From Lachnospiraceae bacterium (GTDB taxonomy: Bacteria; Bacillota_A; Clostridia; Lachnospirales; Lachnospiraceae), in NCBI GenBank assembly GCA_017390645.1, contig JAFPAZ010000085.1, positions 1 through 11,751 on the forward strand: a stretch of 11,751 bases of DNA, in the 5' to 3' direction. Positions within the stretch are counted from its first letter, which is position 1. Every line of letters begins with the position of its first letter. The notes beneath the pieces were generated by a model, which did no database searches, was not told where the DNA came from, and saw only the letters and a list, made by a program, of their open reading frames with translations. The position numbers and the translations under genes are program-made. Positions 1-6,311 of the stretch are shown here, one piece after another.

Positions 1-166
1 GACAGTTCAGAATAAAACATAAGGTATCTAAAGTTTTCGTAGTGATGGCCTTTCCCTGTTTCATACGGTAAAGGGTATTGGATGAGATTCCGTGTTTAAA
101 GATTAACTCATATTCGGTAACATTTTTTTTAAAAAGTGTATCATAAAAAGGTTTATATGAAATCAT
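1..166 (-). CDS. Cro/C1-type (XRE) helix-turn-helix regulator, C-terminal end cut by window edge
   Basis: The first 55 codons are visible, read on the minus strand from an ATG at 166 with an ideal AAGGAGG ribosome binding site about 8 bases upstream. The protein starts MISYKPFYDTLFKKNVTEYE and continues with a helix-turn-helix pattern: helix 2 around residues 17-24 (TEYELIFK), turn HGIS, recognition helix around 28-36 (SSNTLYRMK), then the QGKAITTKTLDTLCFILNC segment typical of small one-domain Cro/C1 regulators. Such proteins are usually about 65-75 residues, so only a short tail should be missing. It is a cytoplasmic DNA-binding protein. The tandem repeat array at 236-471 lies directly upstream of its start, so self-binding there is a reasonable inference but is not shown. 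The family call is firm; the regulated genes are unknown. Confidence 0.85.
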   Translation of the reverse strand, partial: MISYKPFYDTLFKKNVTEYELIFKHGISSNTLYRMKQGKAITTKTLDTLCFILNC

Positions 167-209
167 GGAACAACCTCCTTGTCTTTTTTGAAAATTCTTT
201 CTAATTCTT

Positions 210-240
210 TTTATAGGTCTTATATTTTTCTGTTTATCAA
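210..240 (-). promoter_or_regulatory. Possible promoter of the XRE regulator
   Basis: On the minus strand, TTGATA (240-235) and TATAAA (215-210) are separated by 19 bases, about 45 bases before the regulator's start codon. The spacing is longer than ideal. The TTGATA belongs to the first unit of the tandem array, so anything binding the array would cover this -35 box. Confidence 0.35.
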
Positions 241-471
241 TAAAAAGATAACGTATCAATAAAAGATAACGTATCAATAAAAGATAACGTATCAATAAAA
301 GATAACGTATCAATAAGAGATAACGTATCAATAAAAGATAACGTATGAATAAAAGATAACGTATCAATAAAAGATAACAAATCTATAAAATATAACGAAT
401 CTATAAAATATAATATACTTATAAAAAAATAACATACTTAAATCGTTCTTTATACTTAAAGTATTGACTAT
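236..471. repeat. Tandem array of an 18-bp unit, about 13 units, decaying to the right
   Basis: The consensus unit is ATCAATAAAAGATAACGT. Units start at 236 (19 bp, one extra A), 255, 273, 291, 309 (one A to G), 327, 345 (one C to G), 363 (end changed to AA), 381, 399, 417 (19 bp), 436 and 454. Units at 255, 273, 291 and 327 are identical. Units at 381 and 399 share ATCTATAAAATATAA, and the last two keep only ACTTAAA and the 18-bp period. Each good unit contains GATAACGTATC, a dyad with arms GATA and TATC. Read on the other strand each unit has TTGATA. No frame stays open through the array because of the 19-bp unit and a TGA at unit 345. This resembles a multi-copy binding site (iteron-like) upstream of the XRE gene; the function is inferred. 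Confidence 0.9.
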
Positions 472-635
472 AAAACCCTTTTATATTCCTTAACGTCACC
501 AGCTGTTAAATCCATTTCTTCTGGAAAAAATATCGCATCGTAATTTTTACGACTTGCCCTTTTTCTCTCTGTTAAAATTTCATTATGAAAGTTCTTCCCG
601 GATACATGAAAGCAGGAAGAAGAAAGGAGGATGCT
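472..635. other. Intergenic stretch without a recognised gene
   Basis: This stretch lies between the repeat array and the 92-residue protein. It holds an inverted repeat, TTAAC (490-494) and GTTAA (505-509), with a 10-base spacer, and a TTGACT just before it (464-469) that lacks a well-spaced -10 box. I see no convincing promoter for the gene at 636. Confidence 0.5.
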
Positions 636-914
636 ATGGAAAATACAACGGTAACTTCGAAAGAAAGGAGCTTTTTTAGAGAAAATTCCGGAGAGGAGTA
701 TGAAAGAATCTATAAAATATGTGAAACTGCAGTAGAGTTTGCCAGAATGTGGGGAATTATGGAAACTCTAGATTCCGACGAAAGATTGTCCGGAAAGAAC
801 TTTCAGGAACGCACAGGAACCATTATAGCCTGGGCGGAAGAATTTGTAACAAGCAGGGAGGATATGCTGGTATTCCTTCAGAAAAAAATGAAAGAAATGA
901 GTGACAACAAATAA
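636..914 (+). CDS. Small hypothetical protein, 92 residues
   Basis: I do not recognise this family. An upstream in-frame ATG at 585 exists, but the ATG at 636 is preceded by AAAGGAGG at 623-630 and is the better start, giving a 92-residue acidic protein beginning MENTTVTSKERSFF. There is no signal peptide or membrane segment. Predicted content is mostly helical: a central stretch EEYERIYKICETAVEFARMW (about residues 17-36), then FQERTGTIIAWAEEF and a charged C-terminal helix ending QKKMKEMSDNK. It lies 92 bases before the zinc-ribbon protein, which has its own predicted promoter, so the two may be expressed separately. Coding status rests on the strong ribosome binding site and the intact frame. 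Confidence 0.65.
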   Translation: MENTTVTSKERSFFRENSGEEYERIYKICETAVEFARMWGIMETLDSDERLSGKNFQERTGTIIAWAEEFVTSREDMLVFLQKKMKEMSDNK

Positions 915-920
915 AAGGTA

Positions 921-949
921 TTGATTGCACTTAAAATATTGAGTGTAAT
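921..949 (+). promoter_or_regulatory. Predicted promoter of the zinc-ribbon membrane protein
   Basis: TTGATT (921-926) and TGTAAT (944-949) are separated by 17 bases. They start just after the stop codon of the preceding gene. The predicted transcript would begin near 956, inside the AAGCAA repeats. Confidence 0.5.
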
Positions 950-953
950 GGTT

Positions 954-977
954 AAGCAAAAGCAAAAGCAAAAGCAA
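954..977 (+). repeat. Four exact copies of the hexamer AAGCAA
   Basis: Units at 954, 960, 966 and 972, followed by AAAAAC. The tract sits between the predicted promoter (921-949) and the ribosome binding site GGAGG (994-998) of the next gene. Copy-number change would alter the leader length and transcription start region but not the reading frame. Confidence 0.85.
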
Positions 978-1006
978 AAAACAAGACGAATACGGAGGAA
1001 GAAAGA

Positions 1007-1543
1007 ATGAGTAAGTTTTGTAAAAATTGTGGAAATCAAATGCAGGATCAGGAAACGGTCTGTGTAAAATGCGGGGCCGGTGCAGTAAATACCGGTTATA
1101 TGGCACCGGCAGGTACCAAAGCAAATGACGGGTTGTTGCTGTTTTGTAAGGTAGGAATCATCATTGCAAGTATATTGATGATTGTGTCAACCCTGCTACC
1201 TTATGTATCAGTGTATAAAGAAACCATTTCCCTGATTTGGGCAGATGATAAGCCGGCAGATGGTGTTATCTTTTGTATCATGGCAGTTGGATGCATCATA
1301 TTAGCGTTAAAAGACAAACCTTTACGCGAAGTGATAGTTAGTGCAGGTTGTCTGGCACTTTGTATCTACGAAGTAACTAATATCAATAAAATCATCAAGC
1401 AATATTCAAGTTTAACTAGTTTACTTGGGGAACTTGTAACTAAGAGAGCAGGTTTTTATTTGATTATTGTTTCTACTGTAGCATTACTGGCACTTAGCGT
1501 TGTACATCTGCTTGTGAAGAAAGGGATTGTAAAGAAGGCTTAA
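1007..1543 (+). CDS. Zinc-ribbon membrane protein, 178 residues, four predicted TM segments
   Basis: The N-terminus carries a zinc ribbon with two CxxC knuckles: C5-K-N-C8 and C19-V-K-C22, each followed by glycine (CKNCG, CVKCG). A short linker (about 23-42) follows, then four hydrophobic segments at about 46-67, 85-101, 108-123 and 149-170, and a basic tail KKGIVKKA. The start is fixed by GGAGG at 994-998. Proteins of this build (zinc_ribbon_2-type knuckle plus TM helices) are common in Firmicutes and are mostly of unknown function. The ribbon is expected on the cytoplasmic side, but I cannot assign a partner or substrate. Predicted promoter at 921-949; terminator candidates at 1572-1605 and 1645-1679. 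Confidence 0.85.
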   Translation: MSKFCKNCGNQMQDQETVCVKCGAGAVNTGYMAPAGTKANDGLLLFCKVGIIIASILMIVSTLLPYVSVYKETISLIWADDKPADGVIFCIMAVGCIILALKDKPLREVIVSAGCLALCIYEVTNINKIIKQYSSLTSLLGELVTKRAGFYLIIVSTVALLALSVVHLLVKKGIVKKA

Positions 1544-1571
1544 TCAGGTTCATAAAGAAGAAAGTCAAAAA

Positions 1572-1605
1572 AAGGGGCTGCAGAAGAAATTCTGATATGC
1601 CCCTT
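1572..1605. other. Hairpin with GAAA loop, terminator-like in the reverse direction
   Basis: Outer arms AAGGGGC (1572-1578) and GCCCCTT (1599-1605) enclose inner arms CAGAA (1581-1585) and TTCTG (1590-1594) around a GAAA loop. The plus-strand exit lacks a T-run, but an A-run lies before it (1567-1573), so on the minus strand the stem is followed by seven T. It may protect the 3' end of the zinc-ribbon mRNA or stop antisense transcription. Confidence 0.55.
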
Positions 1606-1644
1606 GTTAAGTAGAAAGGATAAATATCTGAAAAAATAATGATT

Positions 1645-1679
1645 ACTACCATATCTTCTTTGGGTACGGTAGTTTTTTT
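1645..1679 (+). terminator. Intrinsic terminator downstream of the zinc-ribbon gene
   Basis: Arms ACTACC (1645-1650) and GGTAGT (1668-1673) with a 17-base loop, followed by a T-run to 1679. The stem is short but the T-run is clear. It separates the zinc-ribbon gene from the SPFH operon. Confidence 0.6.
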
Positions 1680-1751
1680 CTATCTCACTGCATTTTATGA
1701 ATGAAAAGATGAAAAATAGGATGGATCTTTTTTGTATATTAGAAAAAGTAC

Positions 1752-1796
1752 TTGCTAAAAATATATCTATTTGATATCATAATGATATCAAATAGA
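1752..1796 (+). promoter_or_regulatory. Promoter with overlapping twin-palindrome operator of the SPFH-RHH operon
   Basis: TTGCTA (1752-1757) and TATCAT (1775-1780) are separated by 17 bases. A perfect inverted repeat with 15-base arms and a single central A at 1781 covers 1766-1796 and includes the whole -10 box. It is built from two copies of the 8-bp palindrome TGATATCA, at 1772-1779 and 1783-1790, whose centres are 11 bp apart, about one helical turn. Arc-type ribbon-helix-helix dimers bind adjacent half-operators at this spacing, and the second gene of the operon encodes an Arc-like protein. Repression by covering the -10 box is inferred. Confidence 0.8.
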
Positions 1797-1811
1797 AAGC
1801 GAGGAATACAT

Positions 1812-2822
1812 ATGGAGGAAAAAATTTTAAAAGGTAAGAAAAATGGAATGCTGGTATTATTCCTGTCTATTCTGTTATATATTGCAGAATTTGTGGGGCT
1901 AATTCTGGGAGCGAGTATGGAACAGGGAGTAGTTGCTACCTTGCTTATGGTAGTATCTATCGTTGGTTTGTGTGTTACATGGATACTTTGGCTGGGGTTA
2001 AAAGTTTTAAGACCACAGGAAGCATTGGTACTTACATTGTTTGGTAAGTATGCCGGTACGTTAAAGGATGCAGGATTTTATTTTGTAAATCCATTTTGTA
2101 CTGCGGTGAATCCGGCTTCCAAAACTCAGTTAAACCAAAGTGGAGATGTGAAAACTGTGAACACCAAAAATGAGGTAAATGGTTATGCATCCTATCCGGA
2201 GGCAACTACAAAGAAAATTTCCCTAAAGATTATGACTTTAAACAATAACCGTCAGAAGGTGAATGATTGTCTTGGTAATCCGATTGAAATCGGAATTGCT
2301 GTTACATGGCGTATTACCGATACTGCAAAAGCGGTATTTAATGTAGATAATTATAAGGAATTTTTATCCCTTCAGTGTGATAGTGCCTTAAGAAATATTG
2401 TTCGAATTTATCCTTATGATGTGGCACCAAATGTAGATACGACAGGAGACGGAGTCGCAGACGAAGGAAGTCTTCGGGGTTCTAGCGAAATCGTTGCAAA
2501 CAGAATCAAAGAAGAGATTCAAAAACGTGTAGAAGAAGCCGGAATTGAAATCGTGGAGGCACGTATTACGAATCTTGCTTATGCTACAGAAATTGCAGCA
2601 GTTATGCTTCAAAGACAACAGGCATCTGCCATTATCGATGCCAGAAAGATGATAGTAGATGGTGCGGTTGGCATGGTAGAAATGGCATTAGAACGCCTAA
2701 ATGAGAATGGTGTAGTAGAATTGGATGAGGAGCGAAAGGCGGCAATGGTATCCAATTTGCTGGTAGTTCTTTGTGGAAATCACGATGCTCAGCCTGTCGT
2801 GAATTCAGGAAGTCTATATTAA
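1812..2822 (+). CDS. SPFH/Band 7 domain membrane protein, 336 residues
   Basis: The start at 1812 is preferred over upstream TTG/ATG codons because those lie in the promoter and operator; GAGGA at 1801-1805 is the ribosome binding site. Two N-terminal TM segments (about 14-33 and 40-62) are followed by an SPFH/Band 7 domain from about residue 67 ([20 protein letters not shown], then GFYFVNPF) to about 270. The helical tail contains [18 protein letters not shown] and ends [26 protein letters not shown]. The C-terminal pattern and QRQQA are typical of stand-alone bacterial SPFH proteins, which form membrane-associated oligomers like stomatin or flotillin. A Ca-binding-like stretch [11 protein letters not shown] lies near residue 220. 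Its stop is 2 bases from the start of the RHH gene, so translation is probably coupled. The exact cellular role is unknown. Confidence 0.9.
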   Translation: MEEKILKGKKNGMLVLFLSILLYIAEFVGLILGASMEQGVVATLLMVVSIVGLCVTWILWLGLKVLRPQEALVLTLFGKYAGTLKDAGFYFVNPFCTAVNPASKTQLNQSGDVKTVNTKNEVNGYASYPEATTKKISLKIMTLNNNRQKVNDCLGNPIEIGIAVTWRITDTAKAVFNVDNYKEFLSLQCDSALRNIVRIYPYDVAPNVDTTGDGVADEGSLRGSSEIVANRIKEEIQKRVEEAGIEIVEARITNLAYATEIAAVMLQRQQASAIIDARKMIVDGAVGMVEMALERLNENGVVELDEERKAAMVSNLLVVLCGNHDAQPVVNSGSLY

Positions 2823-2824
2823 CC

Positions 2825-3025
2825 ATGGCAGATAACAGTAAGAAACAGGTTCCGCTCAGGCTCTCTTCAAAACTTTATGATGCCATTGCAGCCTGGGCAG
2901 AGGACGATTTCCGTTCTGTAAACGGACAGATTGAATATCTTTTAACAGAGTGTGTACGTCAACGTAAGAAAAATGGAAAATATGTATCAGATGAAATCGA
3001 TGTTCCACCAGATTTGGATATTTAA
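2825..3025 (+). CDS. Arc-like ribbon-helix-helix DNA-binding protein, 66 residues
   Basis: The protein begins [21 protein letters not shown] beta strand (residues 7-13, KQVPLRL), helix A (about 15-28) and helix B (about 31-46) form a ribbon-helix-helix. Alignment by eye with phage P22 Arc places Q8 and R12 on Arc Q9 and R13, two of the three base-contacting strand residues, with P10 in place of N11. The turn RSVN at 30-33 matches RSVN in Arc exactly. The tail (50-66) is acidic and probably flexible. No strong ribosome binding site is present; the start lies 2 bases after the SPFH stop, which suggests coupled translation. The twin TGATATCA palindrome upstream of the operon fits two RHH dimers, so it is probably the operon's own repressor. 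There is no toxin-like partner. Confidence 0.88.
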   Translation: MADNSKKQVPLRLSSKLYDAIAAWAEDDFRSVNGQIEYLLTECVRQRKKNGKYVSDEIDVPPDLDI

Positions 3026-3208
3026 TCGGGGGATTTATAACATGCTGTAACATATGTTGATAAAATTAGTTATGGTTTTGAATTGACAAAAAATGTTCAT
3101 GAATTGTTTACAGTTTTAACATATTTTTGACTTAAATAAATAGTATGATAGCTCATGTAGACAAGCAAAATATTTTTTTTGATTCTCTCTCCCCCTCATT
3201 TTATGAAA
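3026..3208. other. Long untranslated stretch after the RHH gene
   Basis: No reading frame of note is present. It contains a 10-bp palindrome AACATATGTT, a TTGACA at 3083-3088 without a good -10 box, a TTGACT at 3127-3132 only 11 bases before TATGAT (3144-3149), and a pyrimidine tract CTCTCTCCCCCTC. It is either the 3' untranslated region of the SPFH-RHH mRNA or an independent short transcript ending in the hairpin at 3209-3252. Confidence 0.5.
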
Positions 3209-3261
3209 GAGCCATCATATTTATGATCGAAAGATTATAAGTATGATGGTTCTTTTTTTTT
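3209..3261 (+). terminator. Very strong intrinsic terminator
   Basis: A 20-base-pair uninterrupted stem (3209-3228 with 3233-3252, three G-T wobbles) is capped by a GAAA tetraloop at 3229-3232 and followed by nine T (3253-3261). The outer part reads GAGCCATCATA on the left and TATGATGGTTC on the right. It ends the SPFH-RHH transcription unit. Confidence 0.92.
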
Positions 3262-3298
3262 AAGCACCGTTTTCCTAGTAACGGAAGGTTTTAAATTC

Positions 3299-3327
3299 TT
3301 GACTATAGCTAATAGATTGGGTAAAAT
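3299..3327 (+). promoter_or_regulatory. Predicted promoter of the KAP NTPase gene
   Basis: TTGACT (3299-3304) and TAAAAT (3322-3327) with a 17-base spacer; an overlapping TATAAT at 3327-3332 is an alternative -10. It lies just after the terminator at 3261, so the KAP gene appears to be an independent transcription unit. Confidence 0.65.
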
Positions 3328-3382
3328 ATAATAGTTTCGCAATTATCTGAAATAAACACAAATGCAAAAGGGAGAGGGATTT

Positions 3383-4999
3383 ATGAACTCAATAGGATAT
3401 GTTGATGTTGCTTCTTACGATGATACTTTAGGTGTAGGACGGTACTATAGAGGGTTGACAGAATTTATTATGAAATGTCCGACTCCTATGACGATATCCA
3501 TTCAGGGCGACTGGGGTGGTGGAAAAACTACAGCTCTTAATCTGATTGAGCAAAATCTGAATAGAGAAAATCAAAACCAGATATTAGCCGGAAATCGAAA
3601 AAAATATCATGTAATCTGGTTTAGAACATGGCAATATTCCAAATTTGGAATGGATAAAAATATGATATTGGCATTAATGGACCATTTATGTTCCAAATTA
3701 GAGGAGGTTGCCCAAAAGAAAGAAATCGATTTGGGTGATGGAGTAAAAAAAATAATCAAAAAAGTGATTGCATTTGGTACAGACAGAGCCTTGGGAGGCG
3801 AAGCAGCGGAAACGGTGAAAAATCTATGGGATACCATTTTCGGAATGAAATACGATCCTACTATTATCAGACAGATTGAAAATGCAAAAGCGGAAATTCA
3901 AAAGAATATTAATGAAATTATCAAGGATGAAGAGGAGCGTCTGGTTATTTTCATTGATGACCTGGATCGTCTGGAAGCAGGGACAGCAGTAGAGTTGCTG
4001 GAAGGAATTAAGAATCTTCTGGATTGTGAAAAGTGCGTATTTGTGCTGGCGGTAGATTCAAGCGTGATTTACCAGGGTATCCGAAGCAAATATGGAGAAG
4101 ATTTTGGAAAGGACAAAGAGAAAAAATTCTTTGATAAAATCATTCAGGTACCTTTTAGTATCCCGATGAATCAATACAATATGAAGTCTTACCTGAAAAA
4201 AGAGTTTTTACCTGAGGAAGATGAAAATTCAATTGAAGGGTATGCAAATGCCATAAAAGAAATTTTAGGGAATAATCCACGAAGCATCAAAAGGGCCTTT
4301 AACCGTTTGGAATTACATAAACTGATATTGGGTGACTCTATCATAAAAAATCAGAAGGATAGTTTAATACTGTTCATCATTCTTTTGATACAGATGGAGG
4401 AAGAAGATCTCTATAACAATATTATAAAAATTGCTTTACAGGGAGATTCCGTGGAAATGTACAGGGAATTACATGGTGAGGAGTATTTTAAATTTAGGAA
4501 AGTTTTAAATCTTCCGGATTTGAAAGAAACAGAAGGTGCTGTGGATGGAGAAGAACAATGGGATGAATTTATCAATCTTATTGCCGAAACAGCACAGATT
4601 TCAGAGAATGTTTCACCGGATACCAAAAGAGTAAATACAAGAAAATCAGAAGGTGGTGCATTAACCAACATACTGGATCTTTTGGAAGAAAAATACACAA
4701 GGGATGATTTGACGGCCTTAACCATTAATTTCTGGGAGGGGAATAACAGACGGTGTTGTTTCCGCGAAAAGAAGGATAAAACCAATACCATCACCATTTA
4801 TAAAGTTGGAAAAATGGATTTAGAAAGACTGACGATAGATGGAGTGAAGGAAATAAGTGAAGATTATCCAGCCACCCTTGTAAAAAAAGAGGAAATAGGG
4901 CATTATTATCACGAGGATCATGTAACCCTTGTAGGTATTACAGAGGACTCGAATGAAGAGTTGTTAAAGAAAATTATGAAATTTTATTATCTCTTGTAA
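3383..4999 (+). CDS. KAP-family P-loop NTPase, 538 residues
   Basis: An in-frame ATG at 3362 exists, but GGAGAGGG at 3371-3378 points to the ATG at 3383. The protein begins MNSIGYVDVASYDDTLGVGR. Walker A is GDWGGGKTT (residues 42-50), Walker B is VIFIDDLDRL with D192, D193 and D195, and downstream come VFVLAVDSSVIYQGIRSKYG, the FFDKIIQVPFSIP sensor region and NPRSIKRAFNRL, all hallmarks of KAP NTPases. The membrane helices that many KAP proteins insert in the NTPase domain are absent, so this looks soluble. The region from about residue 345 to the end matches no domain I recognise; the last part, about 450-538, looks like a compact alpha/beta domain. Bacterial KAP proteins occur in mobile and phage-exclusion contexts (for example PifA of F plasmid), but no partner is next to this one, so a defence role is only a possibility. 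Confidence 0.88.
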   Translation: MNSIGYVDVASYDDTLGVGRYYRGLTEFIMKCPTPMTISIQGDWGGGKTTALNLIEQNLNRENQNQILAGNRKKYHVIWFRTWQYSKFGMDKNMILALMDHLCSKLEEVAQKKEIDLGDGVKKIIKKVIAFGTDRALGGEAAETVKNLWDTIFGMKYDPTIIRQIENAKAEIQKNINEIIKDEEERLVIFIDDLDRLEAGTAVELLEGIKNLLDCEKCVFVLAVDSSVIYQGIRSKYGEDFGKDKEKKFFDKIIQVPFSIPMNQYNMKSYLKKEFLPEEDENSIEGYANAIKEILGNNPRSIKRAFNRLELHKLILGDSIIKNQKDSLILFIILLIQMEEEDLYNNIIKIALQGDSVEMYRELHGEEYFKFRKVLNLPDLKETEGAVDGEEQWDEFINLIAETAQISENVSPDTKRVNTRKSEGGALTNILDLLEEKYTRDDLTALTINFWEGNNRRCCFREKKDKTNTITIYKVGKMDLERLTIDGVKEISEDYPATLVKKEEIGHYYHEDHVTLVGITEDSNEELLKKIMKFYYLL

Positions 5000-5002
5000 T
5001 AG

Positions 5003-5122
5003 GTAACTGTTCACCTATGAACAGTTAAAAACGGAGCTCAATGCCAATATATTAGCTCTTGTATTTTTTACCAAAATATTATACAATGGCATGAACTTGT
5101 TACTGTTACTGTGAACAGTAAC
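5003..5122. repeat. 120-bp block with inverted-repeat ends and nested hairpins
   Basis: The ends are 12-bp inverted repeats matching at 11 of 12: GTAACTGTTCAC (5003-5014) and the complement of GTGAACAGTAAC (5111-5122). Each end is also a local hairpin: TAACTGTTC (5004-5012) with GAACAGTTA (5019-5027), and GTTACTGTT (5099-5107) with AACAGTAAC (5114-5122). Inner arms ATGCCA (5041-5046) and TGGCAT (5087-5092) also pair. No target-site duplication is visible. It could be a small non-autonomous mobile element or an RNA with alternative pairings. A weak terminator-like stem GAGCT (5034-5038)/AGCTC (5054-5058) followed by TTGTATTTTTT may end the KAP transcript. Confidence 0.6.
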
Positions 5123-5159
5123 TGAATTCTTGTTTTGTGAAAAATCATCGTGAATTGTT

Positions 5160-5187
5160 TTGATTGAGTTAGGAATCATATTAAAAT
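5160..5187 (+). promoter_or_regulatory. Predicted promoter of argC
   Basis: TTGATT (5160-5165) and TAAAAT (5182-5187) with a 16-base spacer, ending 32 bases before the argC start. I do not see a convincing ArgR box; TGAATT occurs at 5123-5128 and 5151-5156, too little to call one. Confidence 0.5.
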
Positions 5188-5219
5188 ATAGACTATATTA
5201 TTTTTCAGGAGGAAAATGG

Positions 5220-6170
5220 ATGATGAAGACTAAAATTTACATTGATGGCAGCGAAGGAACTACAGGTTTAAGAATAAATGAACGCTTTCAGGGCCGTGAC
5301 GATATCGAAATCCTTACGATACCTAGCGAACTTAGAAAAGATTTAAATGAAAGAAAAAAATACATAAATGCATCTGATATTACCTTCTTATGCCTTCCGG
5401 ATGCGGCTTCCATAGAAGCAGTATCATTGGTAGAAAATGAGAATGTAAGAATTATCGATGCTTCCACTGCACATAGAACTAACGAAGGATGGGCATATGG
5501 TTTCCCTGAATTATCAAAAGAGCATAAAGAAAAGATTATTAGTGGAAAGCGTATTGCAGTGCCGGGTTGCTATGCTTCGGGTTTTATTTCTTTAGTATAT
5601 CCTTTGGTGGCCGGAGGGATTTTACCAAAAGATTATCCGGTAAGCAGTTTCGCTTTATCCGGTTATAGCGGTGCCGGTAAGAAAACCATTGCCGTTTATG
5701 AAAGTGAAGACAGACCAAAGGAATTTGCTTCCGGAAGGGAATATGCTTTGACACAACAGCATAAACACTTGAAAGAAATGCAAAAGATTACAGGATTAGA
5801 AAGAACTCCATTGTTTTCACCTATTATAGATGATTACTATAGCGGAATGGTGGTATCCGTTCCTTTATTTGCAGATATGCTGGCAAAAAAAGAAACACCG
5901 GAAAGTCTGTTGGCATATTATGCAGAGTATTATAAGGGACAGAAGTTTATAAAAGTAAGCACATCCGATGATGAAGTGGCAGCCAGTGGCTTCTTAGCTG
6001 GAAATGGATTGTCAGGATGGGATGGATTAAAGATTTATGTAACAGGAAATGAGGAGCGTATGGTGGTTTCTTCACAGTTTGATAACCTTGGAAAAGGTGC
6101 TTCCGGCGCAGCCATCCAGTGTATGAATCTTATGCTTGGATGTGAGGAAGCCAAAGGATTAAATTTATAG
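5220..6170 (+). CDS. argC: N-acetyl-gamma-glutamyl-phosphate reductase, short type, 316 residues
   Basis: ArgC reduces N-acetyl-glutamyl-5-phosphate to N-acetyl-glutamate semialdehyde with NADPH, the third step of arginine (ornithine) biosynthesis in the cytoplasm. The start at 5220 (or the adjacent ATG at 5223) follows CAGGAGGA at 5207-5214. The nucleotide-binding loop is GSEGTTGLRI (residues 10-19), the catalytic cysteine is C117 in VPGCYASGF, and QQHKHLKEM (179-187) carries the conserved histidines. SGYSGAGKK lies between them. At 316 residues it belongs to the shorter ArgC class (about 310-320), not the longer 340-residue class. It stands alone with its own promoter and terminator; the neighbouring arginine genes argJ, argB and argD are not in this window. 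Confidence 0.95.
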   Translation: MMKTKIYIDGSEGTTGLRINERFQGRDDIEILTIPSELRKDLNERKKYINASDITFLCLPDAASIEAVSLVENENVRIIDASTAHRTNEGWAYGFPELSKEHKEKIISGKRIAVPGCYASGFISLVYPLVAGGILPKDYPVSSFALSGYSGAGKKTIAVYESEDRPKEFASGREYALTQQHKHLKEMQKITGLERTPLFSPIIDDYYSGMVVSVPLFADMLAKKETPESLLAYYAEYYKGQKFIKVSTSDDEVAASGFLAGNGLSGWDGLKIYVTGNEERMVVSSQFDNLGKGASGAAIQCMNLMLGCEEAKGLNL

Positions 6171-6263
6171 CTGCAAAGACCCAAAATACGTCCGGATGGA
6201 ACTAAGTTTAGTGCAAATCTTAGGAAGAGTTCAATAAAAAGTGAAGAAACTAAATCATTTTGC

Positions 6264-6311
6264 ACCGACCTCACAAGTTAGAAATTTAACGGTTGTGAGG
6301 CCGGTTTTTTT
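6264..6311 (+). terminator. Intrinsic terminator after argC
   Basis: Left arm ACCGACCTCACAA (6264-6276) pairs with TTGTGAGGCCGGT (6293-6305) with one mismatch; an inner GTTA/TAAC stem shortens the loop. Seven T follow (6305-6311). It ends the argC transcript after a 93-base untranslated tail. Confidence 0.9.

Noticed and set aside
256..347. Repeat array read as a coding repeat (SIKDNV units)
   Set aside because: The frame is broken by the 19-bp first unit and stops at TGA in the unit at 345; there is no start or ribosome binding site.
236..380. Tandem array as a CRISPR array
   Set aside because: Units abut directly with no unique spacers, and no cas genes are present.
1639..1704. A 21-codon frame, MITTISSLGTVVFFYLTAFYE, resembling a tiny hydrophobic toxin
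   Set aside because: The ribosome binding site is too far away (about 17 bases) and the frame runs through the terminator hairpin and T-run; probably chance.
2825..3025. RHH gene as the antitoxin of a toxin-antitoxin pair
   Set aside because: The partner is a 336-residue SPFH membrane protein and no small toxin-like gene is adjacent; autoregulation of the SPFH operon explains it better.
5123..5219. ArgR operator upstream of argC
   Set aside because: Only two scattered TGAATT half-like words are present, without the paired palindromic arrangement.
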